DNA from: Mesostigma viride
Taxonomy: Eukaryota > Streptophyta > Mesostigmatophyceae > Mesostigmatales > Mesostigmataceae
Direction: 5' to 3'
Length of the DNA stretch: 62,957 bases
Assembly (NCBI GenBank): GCA_009746045.1
Contig: RPFO01000894.1
Coordinates: 1-62,957 of the forward strand
The notes under the pieces were generated by a model. It ran no database searches. It was not told the origin of the DNA and worked only from the letters and a program-made list of their open reading frames with translations. Shown here piece by piece: positions 11,031-20,774 of this stretch (position 1 is its first letter; every line of letters begins with the position of its first letter). A program made the position numbers and the translations under genes.

Positions 11031-11456
11031 TTGCACACCAACCGGCCCGACCCGTGTGTGTGCAAGGTAAAACACAGGCAGGAAAAACATGCTCTCGTTG
11101 GTCATGAACACATTCTACCAGTTCCTAACATCATTTCAAAGAAACCCAGCGATGGATTTCCCTTAATTTTGCGTTTCCGATTTTTACGCCCCTTCCGCGA
11201 AAAAGTGAGAATTATAGGAGCGCTGACAGGGGCAACACTGCATGTCGTGCTTTACCATAATCGCTTTTACGTCTTTTCTTGCAGCTATATGACTTCCCTT
11301 GGGCGCAGCAACATCGCCCGGTGTTTATCCTGCGGGCGGGGCTTGCAGGCCCCGTCCGGAGTGTGCTCGGGGTGCGGGAAAAACCACAGGTGCTGGTTTA
11401 TAACGTCGACAACCCCCCATTGTCTGGTCATTAACCGGCGTATTCTTGTGGTTTAA
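11031..11456 (+). CDS. Hypothetical ORF with a zinc-ribbon-like motif
   Basis: The frame is open for 141 codons. Its second half has CLSCGRGLQ...CSGCGK, two CxxC pairs about ten residues apart, as in a zinc ribbon. A strong splice-acceptor-like sequence (TTTTCTTGCAG, ending about 11285) lies just before this part, so the true exon may start at CTATATGACTTCC with the upstream half being intron. No neighbour gives a function. This is the only candidate non-transposon coding segment in the left third, and it could be chance. Confidence 0.25.
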   Translation: MHTNRPDPCVCKVKHRQEKHALVGHEHILPVPNIISKKPSDGFPLILRFRFLRPFREKVRIIGALTGATLHVVLYHNRFYVFSCSYMTSLGRSNIARCLSCGRGLQAPSGVCSGCGKNHRCWFITSTTPHCLVINRRILVV

Positions 11457-11770
11457 GCTTCCGGCGACGGGCGAAAAGAGCTCTTACCATGACGGCATGC
11501 TCTGGGGAGGCGCTCCGAGAAGGACTGGGGCGGGCAGGCAAATTTACACGCGACAGTGCCCGCACGTCGCCTGCGCACCACGGCGTACAAGGCAAAGCGC
11601 AGTGATTCCCTCCTGGACGGCCCATCGCTGCCTTTGCCGGGCGGCATGTTGGGGAGGCGGCTCCTTCTTCCTTTCTTACCGCCCGTTTCATAGTTCATAC
11701 CCCGTGAGTTTCCCAACGGAGGCGTGTTAATGATGAGCGGCTGCATGCATGAATGAACGGGTGTATGATG
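11457..11770. other. Unassigned spacer
   Basis: GC-moderate DNA between the zinc-ribbon-like ORF and the first microsatellite. I see no repeat, gene or recognisable signal. Confidence 0.5.
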
Positions 11771-11773
11771 AAT

Positions 11774-12282
11774 GAGCGAGGGGGGAGGGAGGGAGGAGGG
11801 AGGGAGGGAGGGAGGGAGGGAGGAGGGAGGAGGGAGGGAGGGAGGGAGGAGGGAGGGAGGGAGGGAGGGAGGGAGGGAGGGAGGGAGGGAGGGAGGGAGG
11901 GAGGGAGGGAGGAGGGAGGGAGGGAGGAGGGAGGGAGGGAGGGAGGGAGGGAGGGAGGGAGGAGGAGGGAGGGAGGGAGGGAGGGAGGGAGGGAGGGAGG
12001 GAGGGAGGGAGGGAGGGAGGGAGGGAGGGGAGGGAGGGAGGGAGGGAGGGAGGGAGGGAGGAGGGAGGGAGGGAGGGAGAGGAGGGAGGGAGGGAGAGGG
12101 AGGGAGGAGGGAGGGAGGGAGGGAGGGAGGGAGGGAGGGAGGGAGGGAGGGAGGGAGGGAGGAGGGAGGGAGGGAGGGAGGGAGGGAGGGAGGGAGGGAG
12201 GGAGGGAGGGAGGGAGGGAGGGAGGGAGGGAGGGAGGGAGGGAGGGAGGGAGGGAGGGAGGGAGGGAGGGAGGGAGGGCAGT
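11774..12282 (+). repeat. (GGGA)n microsatellite with GGA interruptions
   Basis: About 510 bp of GGGA units broken by GGA slips. It is purine-only on the plus strand and therefore a triplex/polypurine candidate. Long open frames through it (EGGREGGR and similar) are artefacts of composition. Confidence 0.98.
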
Positions 12283-12283
12283 A

Positions 12284-12382
12284 GAAAATCGTACGTTATA
12301 CGCGTTATACGGTCACGGTGGAGTATAATGTATAATACGGTATGATACGGTATAATACGATATTATACGTTATCGTACGGAC
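12284..12382 (+). repeat. ATAATACGGT-type decamer repeats, left
   Basis: Overlapping units such as TATAATACGG, GATACGGTATAATACG and ATTATACGTTATCG. The core CGTATTATAC/GTATAATACG is nearly palindromic. A matching cluster lies beside the second GGGA block. Confidence 0.7.
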
Positions 12383-13660
12383 ACACTCAGAATACTCTGA
12401 TTTTACACATTTTAAGACACCCACCATCAATCCCCATGTTTTTAACACTGTTTTGGACATAATCCAAGGTTGCCCTACCCAAAATACTCAATGAGGTGTA
12501 CATTGTGGACACGATGTAGCATGTAATACTGAGCTAAGGCTCGTCTTGCACATAGTAATGTGATCATAGTTAGTACTATACATGCAGTTCCAACTGGTGA
12601 GGAACCCTTGCACATGCATGCACTTGCTCTATTCATATTATGTGCAAACGTGTGCATGCATAATTGTGTATATGTGTGTATATATCTGGCAGTGCATGCA
12701 CGCAAATACAATTAATGCATTATATGTTTGCATTGTGCGATGCTATGTGCATATACTGAGCTGCATGTGACTGTGTGTGACGATCCAGCCAGCCATGTGG
12801 CCCCTTGCCCTCGAGGCTGCCATGTGCTCCGCTAGCTTCCCATGAACATGGCCCTGGCAGCGCTAACTGCAAATCCCAACATATTAAATTCTTCTAGTTC
12901 TTGCCCAGATTAACAAAGCTTTCATCGCGTGCAGCAGCAACCATGCCGTGGCTCCGGAGCAGGCAGGACCGGCACTTCGAGGAGATCAGATGCAGGCCGA
13001 CGATGCAGTTGCATGCAGGCCGACGAACAAATGATAAACTCCGGCCACCTGCTTTGCTAAATCCATGTGCTTCGTCTAGCCAGCATCAACATTTTATGAC
13101 ATGCAGACCAGAAGAATAAATACCCAAAGACCTTATGTCGGATAAACAAACCGATCTGACTCGGCAAAGCATTAGCAGTACCTCCTGCACAGTGCGGCCG
13201 AAATATCAGGACGTGATATAGCATGCGCTTCCCAACCGCGCCGTTGCCTGGGCGTGAATTTAACCATCCATTACCAATTGACTTATGAGTACGTAGCTAT
13301 CGATAGCCAAGCTGGCTAGTTCCTGCGCTTGTATGTTGTAAATAACGCAATCGCTAGGGTGCTATTCCGTGCTTTCGCCATGCAAGTCAGGCAAAATTGG
13401 GTAGGAATTCCTATGTATGCACCAAGTGCTCAGTCAGCACGTCGGCTGCTCAGTGCTCGCCCCTCTGTGACTCCCTACCTACCGCCACGTTTCAATTTGC
13501 AATCCATGTGCTACAGTTCAGACCTGGTTCAGACGGGTTAGTAGAGATACGAAAGCATGTGATCAATCTCACTGTCCGTAGCTTCAAGTCGTTGCAATGT
13601 TCCACTGTCATCACAGCCGCGCAAAAACAGCCTTGTTCCGCACTGAAACGCCAAAAAACC
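12383..13660. other. Segment between the two GGGA blocks
   Basis: About 1.3 kb with TGCATG-rich stretches (12590-12780) and otherwise mixed sequence. No open frame has a recognisable domain. It is bracketed symmetrically by decamer clusters and GGGA arrays. Confidence 0.6.
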
Positions 13661-13806
13661 GCGGAAAATACGGCATTATACGGTATTATACGTCATTATG
13701 CGTCATTTTGCGCTAAAACGTATTACGTATGAAAAATTATACGCTAAAAACCAGCGCATAACGTATTATACCGTATTATACCGTATAATACGGCGTATGA
13801 TTTTAC
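13661..13806 (+). repeat. ATAATACGGT-type decamer repeats, right
   Basis: Contains CATTATACGGTATTATACG, TATTATACCGTATTATACCG and TATAATACGGCG. This is the same decamer family as 12284-12382 and directly abuts the second GGGA array. Confidence 0.7.
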
Positions 13807-13809
13807 ACT

Positions 13810-14215
13810 GAGGGAGGGAGGGAGGGAGGGAGGGAGGGAGGGAGGGAGGGAGGGAGGGAGGGAGGGAGGGAGGGAGGGAGGGAGGGAGGGAGGGAGGGAG
13901 GGAGGGAGGGAGGGAGGGAGGGAGGGAGGGAGGGAGGGAGGGAGGGAGGGAGGGAGGAGGGAGGGAGGGAGGGAGGGAGGGAGGGAGGGAGGGAGGAGGG
14001 AGGGAGGGAGGGAGGGAGGGAGGGAGGGAGGGAGGAGGGAGGGAGGGAGGAGGGAGGAGGGAGGGAGGGAGGGAGGGAGGGAGGGAGGGAGGGAGGGAGG
14101 GAGGGAGGAGGGAGGGAGGGAGGAGGGAGGGAGGGAGGGAGGGAGGGAGGGAGGGAGGGACGGAGGGAGGGAGGGAGGGACGGAGGGAGGGAGGGACGGA
14201 GGGAGGGAGGGAGGG
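13810..14215 (+). repeat. (GGGA)n microsatellite, second block
   Basis: About 406 bp of GGGA units with GGA and GACG interruptions, in the same orientation as the first block. Confidence 0.98.
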
Positions 14216-14217
14216 TA

Positions 14218-14455
<238 letters not shown>

Positions 14456-14575
14456 CTGCTTAGGCGTTGGAGCACACGCATGCACTGGAGGAAGGGGGTG
14501 ATGAAAACCCAGACCAACTGTCGCACCCACCCCTCCACCAAGCGTAAGGCCAAGCGTGCCATGGGGGTAGGGTAG

Positions 14576-14728
14576 CTGACGCAAGTCACCAACGTCAGGG
14601 TGCTCACCAGGCTGGTGAATGAGAAGATGGGGGGCAGGCCCCTGTCAGATGCAGAGAAGAAGAAAAGGAAAAGGATGCAGCAGGGCCGTGAGAACGTGCC
14701 CCCGGGTGTGGCATTAGCCACTATATAG
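14576..14728 (+). pseudogene. Short coding-like remnant, unknown
   Basis: The frame is open between two stops and contains VTNVRVLTRLVNEKMGGRPL and a basic helix DAEKKKRKRMQQG before a TAG. It reads like the C-terminal end of a longer protein, perhaps a last exon, but I do not recognise it. Confidence 0.2.
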
Positions 14729-14872
14729 CTAGCTAGCTGGCTAGAGCCGTGTTATTAATGCATTGATTGTACTATAGGCATGTGCCCCCAAGTATGCCTT
14801 CCTGCATTGTAAATATGATGCATAATGTAATGATGTGTTGTTTGGAACCTTCTGTACACCAAGGTGGAATGA

Positions 14873-15660
14873 TTGCCATGAAACCCTTGGAAGAACAATA
14901 GAAAGCTGCTTTTTCTGTGGTATTTATGCTAGCATCTGTCACCAATTTGCTATCCAACCAGCCTGAAGCTTTGTGGGCAGGCTGCATGGGATGTGTTTCA
15001 AACATGTGCCAAGTTCCAGGTCCAACTGAGTTCATTTGATGTCATTATATATGCACATGTGTGATGAAACCCTTGAAAAACCATGAAAAACTGCATTTTT
15101 GTGGTATTTATGATATCATTTGTCACCAGTTTGTCATCCAACCAGCCTGAAGCTTTGTGGGCAGGCTGCATGGGATGTGTTTCAAACATGTGCCAAGTCC
15201 CAGGTCCAACTGAGTTCATTTGATGTCATTATATATGCAATTGTGTGATGAAACCCTTGGAAAACCCTGAAAAACTGCATTTTTGTGGTGTTTACGCTAG
15301 CATCTGTCACCAATTTGTCATCCAACCAGCCTGAAACTTTGTGGGCATGCTGCATGGGATGTTTTTAGAACATATGCAAAGTTCCACGCCCAACTGAGTT
15401 CATTTGGTGTCATTATATACATGCATATGTGTGATGAAACCCTTGGGAAACCCTGAAAAACTGCATTTTTGGGGTATTTATGCTAGCATCTGTCACCATT
15501 TTGTGATCCAACCAGCCTGAAACTTTGTGGGCATGCTGCATGGGATGTGTTTATAACATGTGCAAAGTTCCAGGCCCAACTGAGTTCATTTGATGTCATT
15601 ATATACGCATACATGCCAGAAAGTGCTGAAAATTCGGTATTTTTATGCTAGCAAATGTCA
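14873..15660 (+). repeat. About 188-bp satellite, four units
   Basis: Units begin near GAAACCCTTGG at about 14879, 15066, 15249 and 15436, followed by a diverged partial unit. Each unit carries CCAACCAGCCTGAA, GGCTGCATGGGATGT and GTCATTATATA. The nucleosome-sized period is typical of satellite DNA. It ends just before the Gypsy fragment. Confidence 0.9.
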
Positions 15661-15798
15661 CCATGTTACCATGCTGCCGACTCCCAAAAAATTATTTGAC
15701 CACATGCCACCATAAGATATCTGATTAGGCACCTTGGTGCCAAATTTGAGGCCAAACTAATCATTAGCCTATCCTATAATAATTTTCAGGGCATAAAA

Positions 15799-16191
15799 AT
15801 GGCTTTTTGGAATGATGTGGGGGTGGGATTTACTGAAAACGAAATAGTAAGATACATGGCTGTGATAGATTCCTCCAAAGTTTTTGAAGAAAAGACTCCT
15901 TCTTATCCTCCTCCTCGTTCTGTTTTACACCGTGTAGTTATCAAGGACGGTGCAGTTCCTACGCATTCTCCGATGTACCGAATGGGCCCTACCGAGTTAA
16001 AGGAACTAAAACAGATTTTAGTGTCACTATTAGAAGCAGGATTGATAGAGCCTAGTAACTCCCCCTACTCAGCTGGTGTCCTGTTAGTCCCTAAGCCAAA
16101 TGGCAAGTTTCGTTTAGTTACTGATTATAGGAAGTTAAATGATATCACTGTGAAGTCTACATACCCTCTACCTCGTATTGATGATATATAT
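15799..16191 (+). pseudogene. Gypsy G pol, N-terminal RT fragment
   Basis: The frame reads LKELKQILVSLLEAGLIEPS, then SPYSAGVLLVPKPNGKFRLV, TDYRKLN and TYPLPRIDDIY, which is the canonical start of a Ty3/Gypsy RT. The RT breaks at IDDIY and resumes at 17866 after two LINE insertions. Upstream residues (VFEEKTPSYPPPRSVLHRVV) match the linker before RT. Gag, protease and the 5' LTR are not visible; the 188-bp satellite lies just upstream. Confidence 0.9.
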
Positions 16192-16199
16192 TCATTGAG
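16178..16199. repeat. Overlapping target duplications of LINE-B and LINE-A, left copies
   Basis: TTGATGATATATAT (16178-16191) recurs with one mismatch at 17866-17879, the right border of LINE-B. ATATATATTCATTGAG (16184-16199) recurs exactly at 17035-17050, the right border of LINE-A. The overlap shows that LINE-A inserted later, at the LINE-B border. Confidence 0.8.
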
Positions 16200-17034
16200 C
16201 CCAGATTCCAGCCACTACTCGGTGGCGCTCCGGCACCAGCTATTTGCCCCGCAGCCTCTTGTTCCGGCCGGGCGGCCTTGTGGTAGCTGTGGGCAGCCGC
16301 TGGATCCCACGGGGACTCACTACCTTGCCTGCATGGGGGGCCAACAGAATCAGAATTGGTATTTGTATTTGCACACTGTCCTCCTGACGGTGGTGCTCGC
16401 CATGATTCGGTCGGTTTTCCCCCACGCGAACATCCGGTCCGAGGATGCGGATGGCGCTGCCTTCTATTCCCCCAACCACCGGCCTGACATCGTGGTGCTG
16501 GACTTTGAGGGGGCTGGCCGGCATCTGCTTATCGACGTTTCGGTGGCGCGGCCCTTGGCTCTTAGCCACGTGGCTGGGGCCTCCCTCACGGCAGGTTACA
16601 CGGCGGACCGGGCGGAGCGGGCCAAGCTCCTGGCCTACGGCGACGTCGGGCACCATCGTGTGGTGCCCTTTGTCCTGGAGGAGTTTGGGGCCATGGGGCC
16701 CCTGACCTCCGCCTTCTTCAAGGAGTGTTGCCGGCTCCGGGAGGACCGGCTGGACCTGGAGGGCCAGCGGGCCCCATGGTCGGCGCGAACCTGGACGTCA
16801 TATTGGCGTCAGCGCTTGTCGGTGGCGCTGACTCGGGCCATGGCTGACATCATGCTCCGCCGTACGCGGGCTGATTTTGCGGTGCAGCAGGGCTATTAGG
16901 TTCCTCCCGTTAGGAGTTTCCATTGGTCTTATCGTAGTATAGAGATTTGACATGGCTCTGTATAGAGGTTTATAGCTGGGCGTTTGCTTTGGTTTGAGTG
17001 ATTTCACTCTGCTGTAAGTAATTATATATTATTA
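16200..17034 (+). mobile_element. LINE-A, 5'-truncated, restriction-like endonuclease type
   Basis: 835 bp with a 16-bp duplication (ATATATATTCATTGAG). It carries only the C-terminal end of a LINE ORF plus a short 3' tail ending GCTGTAAGTAATTATATATT, without a poly-A run. A truncated copy of the same family occurs at 61299-61875. Confidence 0.85.
16210..16899 (+). pseudogene. LINE-A ORF C-terminus: CCHC knuckle plus restriction-like endonuclease
   Basis: Visible motifs are a zinc knuckle (CGSCGQPLDPTGTHYLAC) followed by a PD-(D/E)XK-type nuclease core (NHRPDIVVLDFEG, then LLIDVSVARPL), a conserved block FVLEEFGAMGP, and a terminal helix ending FAVQQGY. R2/R4/NeSL-type LINEs have this arrangement after the RT. 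The nuclease nicks the target before target-primed reverse transcription. RT and N-terminal domains are absent, so this copy is dead on arrival. The frame is fused by chance to the Gypsy RT upstream. Confidence 0.8.
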
Positions 17035-17050
17035 ATATATATTCATTGAG

Positions 17051-17865
17051 AATGATAGATTACGGAGGTGAGATAGGCATGCAACATAAGGAAAAACCCG
17101 ATAACTGGGAGAATAACCCTGAAGAAATTAAGAGTAATCTGACACAGACATCCAAGGATCACGCCAGCGGCACAAGGTACAACTAACTAGACATCACAAA
17201 ACTACACGCAGCAACAGCGCTGCCAGCCCACCATGCAGGCCTGGAAGGGATCTAGACCGCATGGGTCGCGACAAAGTCGGCCCGGGTGCGGCGGAATAAC
17301 ACATCAGCCACGGTGCGAGTGAGGGCGAGTGACAGGCGCTGCCGCCAATACGAGGACCACGTGCGGGCCGACCACGGGGCGGTCTGACCCTCGAGGTCGA
17401 GGCGGTCTTCACGGCGCTGGCAGCACTCGTGGAAAAACTCCGCTGTCTTGGGGCCCATGGCCCCGAACTCCTCAAGGACAAAGGGGATGACCCGGTGGGG
17501 CCCCACAATGCCGTAGGAGGCAAACTTGTCGCGCTCAGCCACAGTGGCAGCAGCGCCGGCATCCACAGCCGCCCGGAGGATGTGGCGACCGGAAAGCGGC
17601 CGAGCCACGGAGACATCGATGAGCAGGTGGCAACCCTGCCCGTCGTAGTCAAGCACGGTAATGTCGGGGCGGTGGTTGGGTGAGTAGAGGGCGGCCCCAT
17701 CCGCGTCCTCGCACTTGATGGTGGAGTGGGGAAAGACCGACCGAACCATGGCACACACCACCCGGAGGAGAGCGGTATGGAGATAGAGGAACCAGTTCTG
17801 GTTCTGCTGGCCACCCATGCACGCGATGTAGTGCGTCCCAGTAGTATCCAGAGCAAGCCCGCTCT
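17051..17865 (-). mobile_element. LINE-B, 5'-truncated, same family, minus strand
   Basis: Inserted into the Gypsy G RT with the 14-bp duplication TTGATGATATATAT / TTGATGATATGTAT. It holds the C-terminal LINE ORF and a 3' tail of about 190 bp. LINE-A later inserted at its 3' border. Confidence 0.8.
17252..17863 (-). pseudogene. LINE-B ORF C-terminus: restriction-like endonuclease
   Basis: Close homologue of the LINE-A protein end: LDTTGTHYIACMGGQQNQNW, then YSPNHRPDITVLDYDG, LLIDVSVARPL and FVLEEFGAMGPKTAEFF, ending ADFVATHAV. The first Cys pair of the knuckle is cut off at the truncation point. The nuclease residues (RPD, D) are kept. It differs from LINE-A at many positions, so the two are separate insertions of a diverse family. 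Confidence 0.8.
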
Positions 17866-18371
17866 TTGATGATATGTATAAGGTTAAAGGTTCTACCTGT
17901 TTCACCGTACTGGATTGTGCAGATGGTTTTTGGCAACTGCGAATAGCGCCCGAGGATTGTCATAAAACCGCCTTTGCTACCCCTTTTGGCCATTATCAGT
18001 TTAGAGTAGCGGCTATGGGACTCTGTAATTCTCCTGCCTCTTTTCAAATGTTGATGAATGAAGTGCTTAGACCTGTTATGGGTAATTCTCACCTTCCCCA
18101 AGTGTCCTCTGATTTAAAGGATCCTTCCTTCTCCTCTGTTTCTTTAGCTGAGCACGATCGTTCTTGTGCTCAGGCTTACTTAGATGACATCCTTATTTAC
18201 TCCCCAGATTTTGAAACGCACCTACGTGATTTAAAGAAAGTCTTAGAAATAATGTCTGAAAATTCCTTGTGGGCTCGCCGTGCTAAAGTTCGTTCTGGTA
18301 GGAGTGTACCATTTTTAGGACATGTTTTGTCAGATGCCGGGGTCGCTACCGGCCCGGATAAAACTAAGTGA
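17866..18371 (+). pseudogene. Gypsy G pol, central RT fragment
   Basis: Resumes the RT after the LINE insertions: FTVLDCADGFWQLRIAPED, then TAFATPFGHYQFRVAAMGL, the catalytic box AYLDDILIYSPDF and VPFLGHVLSDAG. Between the FQMLMNEVLRPV block and YLDD there are about 30 extra residues not seen in typical Gypsy RTs. After DAGVATGPDKTK the RNase H and integrase core are missing, and the sequence jumps to the integrase C-terminal part, a deletion of roughly 2 kb. Confidence 0.9.
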
Positions 18372-19094
18372 ATTCGGTACTGCCTACCACTCCTCCTCTT
18401 CTCATTTAGTAGAACGTTTGAATAGAGTAGTGGAAGAAGCTCTGCGGCACTATGTGAATGGTTCTGGGAGTGCATGATTGGGAAGATTATCTATGTCTGC
18501 ATGGTAGAGTTTTCCCTTAACAACTGCCCTCAGGCCGCGCATGGTTATACGCCCTTCTTCCTAGACACCGGTAGACAACCTCTTACCCCTACCTCTCTCT
18601 TAGCCAGTCCTTTAAGGGACAAGGATGATGTGTCCCGGGATACTGTAGAAGGTGTGCAGGCGTTATTGGATAAGATGAAGAATGCCCACGACAATGCTAT
18701 TGCAGGGTACCATAGGGCACAGGCCAAGTACCTTGCTAGGTTGCGTGCCTCATTAGATAGAAGAGCACCTGAGATAGAAATAGGAGATTTAGTCTTAGCA
18801 GAAGGCCCTCGTGTTGGCCGATTCGCTCACAAGTTCGAGGCTGAACTTAAAGTGAAACTCAGGCCCGCCTTTTTAGGACCCTTCCGTGTGTTGTCTAGAG
18901 TAGGTAATTTCCTGTATGAGATAGACATCCCTACCTCTTGGCAAACCCATTCGCGCACCTTTCATAGAAGCCAGCTAAAGCTTTACCACCAAAGCACGTT
19001 TGCTGGTAGAGAGTTAGCCCCTGCCCCTTTAGAGCATAATCCTGATACTGGCGAGGTAGAGGACGAGGTAGAGAGTATCGTGGCCCATCCATAG
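18370..19094 (+). pseudogene. Gypsy G integrase, C-terminal part
   Basis: Starts within the integrase core at GTAYHSSSSHLVERLNRVVE, which contains the catalytic Glu region. After one or two frameshifts near 18470-18520 it continues EFSLNNCPQAAHGYTPFFL and GDLVLAEGPRVG, then the GPFRVLSRVGNFLYEIDIP module that precedes a chromodomain. The HHCC finger and the two catalytic Asp residues are deleted. Confidence 0.85.
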
Positions 19095-19257
19095 AGACAT
19101 TAAAAGAGGCCGTGGTACTCAACGCCAGTATAAGGTGAAATGGATGTATGCTCGTAGCGAGGTAGATAAAGTCTGGTATACGGAGAGTGAGCTAGATGGG
19201 TGTAGTCGCCTGTTGCAGGAGTATAAAACCTGCACAAGCTCTAGTTGTAGACCTTCT
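19081..19257 (+). pseudogene. Gypsy G chromodomain
   Basis: In a shifted frame relative to the integrase part: RQYKVKWMYARSEVDKVWYT followed by ESELDGCSRLLQEYK. This matches the QYLVKWKGY...TWE...LLxEY pattern of chromoviral chromodomains, which guide integration to modified chromatin. A frameshift near 19080 separates it from the integrase. Confidence 0.65.
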
Positions 19258-19321
19258 CCTCGGCTTATGTTATGTCTGCTGTCGATGGGTGGTTAGTTGT
19301 CCCCTCCCCTCCGCAGCCGTC

Positions 19322-20687
19322 ATGTCAGAGCCTACCCCTCCGTCGGAGTCCCTGCCTACGGCTCCGGATCCTGAGCTGTATCATGAGTTCCTTCCGGGTC
19401 ACTGGGTCTCCAGGGCCAGCTATCCCGGCGGCCGCATCCACTCTGCCCCGCAGGCGAGCCACGCAGCTCTGGTTCGGGCAGCTCTTTTCGGGGTCGCCTG
19501 GTATGGTCCGGACCCACAGGACCCCCAGCAGTTGGTTGTCCACAGCTTCGACGATGCTGGACACTGCCTCCTTGAGTGTGGGTCCCGCTGCCCTGCCCTT
19601 GGGCAGATAGATGCCATCCTCCAGCATCCCAGGATTTTCTCCTACCTGTCTACCCCTGTGGGGCGCTCTTGCCTCAGGGATGTTTTTCAGTGGCTCCCGG
19701 CAGAAGCCGGGACGCTGAGCTAGATGACAACCCCTGTGACCTCCTGCGGGCGGTCGAGTTCATGGAGATTGCGGACCAGTCTGCGGGGGTGTTAGCACAT
19801 GGCGATCCTTCTCCTCTGGATGCACCGGTAGAGTCGCAGTACACTCCAGAGTATTCGGCCTCAGTCGCAGCTACCTCCTCCTCAGTGTCGGCGCCTTCTC
19901 CTGTTCCGTCTTCGCCGGTGTCGACCAGACGTGTGTCGGTGGAGCCGTCGCCTACCCCTCCGGGCGTGGATCCAGAGTCGGCCCACCTAGCGGCTACTGT
20001 GTCGGCCATGCAGGCCCAGATCCAGTCCTTAGCCTCGGCATTCGGGGCCTTCCTGGCATCTCAGTCGCCTGCTGTTGCTGCGGCGGCGCCTACCCCTCCT
20101 GTTGCCTCGGCGACTACGGTTTCCCCTGCGCCCCAGTGCGAGCCTCCGGTCGCTGTGGTTTCGCCTGCTGCTGCGGCTCCTACGCCTCTTGCTGCCTCCG
20201 CGCCTGTGACCGCTGTACCGGCGCCTCCGCGCGACTCTCCTGCCCCGGCGATCGCGCCCGCCGTCGCTGCTTCCGAGCCTCCACAAGCTCAGTCGCAGCC
20301 GTCGCGGGGCTTCTTTGGCGATGCGAGCGGGCTTCCCAGACTCTGGGAGGGGGGTCCCCCGCAGCGGATTCCAGTGCCAGACTGGAGTCTGGATGGTAGC
20401 CAGTTTTATGGTAAGGTGCCTGTCCCTACGGGCCCCATTTTCAACATGTGGCCCGAGGGTGCGCCTCCAGCGGAGGCCGGGGCGTCAGCTTCGGTGGCGG
20501 GTCCGTCGCGGTCTCCTGCGGTGGCGGGTCCGTCGCGGCCTCCTGCGGTACCGGCGTCCTCTGCATGCGCCTGTGCAGGATCCTACCCCTGTTTCGGTTC
20601 CTGCATGCTCCTTCGGCCCTGCGCTCGCTGGCTGCGGTTGTTAGGTCCAGCGGCATTGATCATCGCGCCCTCCGCGCTGCCGACTCC
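19322..20687 (+). pseudogene. Gypsy G post-chromodomain ORF, segment 1
   Basis: A coding-like segment starts at an ATG about 65 bp after the chromodomain frame closes. It begins MSEPTPPSESLPTAPDPELY, has a globular N-terminal part (HEFLPGHWVSR, DVFQWL), then a short coiled coil (MQAQIQSLASAFGAFLA) and a long Pro/Ala/Ser-rich region. It crosses at least two frameshifts, near 19700 and 20560. MITE-1 and element H interrupt it. It resumes in frame at 28490 and, beyond C0, at 45530, for a total of about 770 codons. I do not recognise the product; a gag-like or envelope-position accessory protein is possible. Confidence 0.5.
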
Positions 20688-20691
20688 TTAA
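20688..20691. repeat. TTAA target site, MITE-1 left
   Basis: TTAA next to CCCATAGTCCG. The same tetramer follows the right end at 22036-22039, as in piggyBac-type insertions. Confidence 0.8.
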
Positions 20692-20703
20692 CCCATAGTC
20701 CGG

Positions 20704-20729
20704 AAACAGTGCGATATATCGCACTGTTT
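20704..20729. other. Subterminal hairpin 1 in MITE-1
   Basis: A perfect 26-nt palindrome with arms AAACAGTGCGAT and ATCGCACTGTTT, 12 bp inside the left end. MITE-2 has a 26-nt hairpin at the same place with a different but self-complementary stem. Confidence 0.85.
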
Positions 20730-20736
20730 GACTCCC

Positions 20737-20774
20737 GGTGGCGCGGCGCTCAATTCCCGGAGCGCCGCGCCACC
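20737..20774. other. Subterminal hairpin 2 in MITE-1
   Basis: 15-bp GC-rich arms GGTGGCGCGGCGCTC and GAGCGCCGCGCCACC around an 8-nt loop. In MITE-2 the inner arm is conserved but the outer arm is altered. Confidence 0.8.

Noticed and set aside
11753-12328. Long Gly/Arg/Glu-rich ORFs
   Set aside because: Pure (GGGA)n microsatellite translation.
19325-20656. Minus-strand Arg-rich ORFs opposite the post-chromodomain ORF
   Set aside because: They are shadows of the GC-rich Pro/Ala coding sequence on the plus strand.
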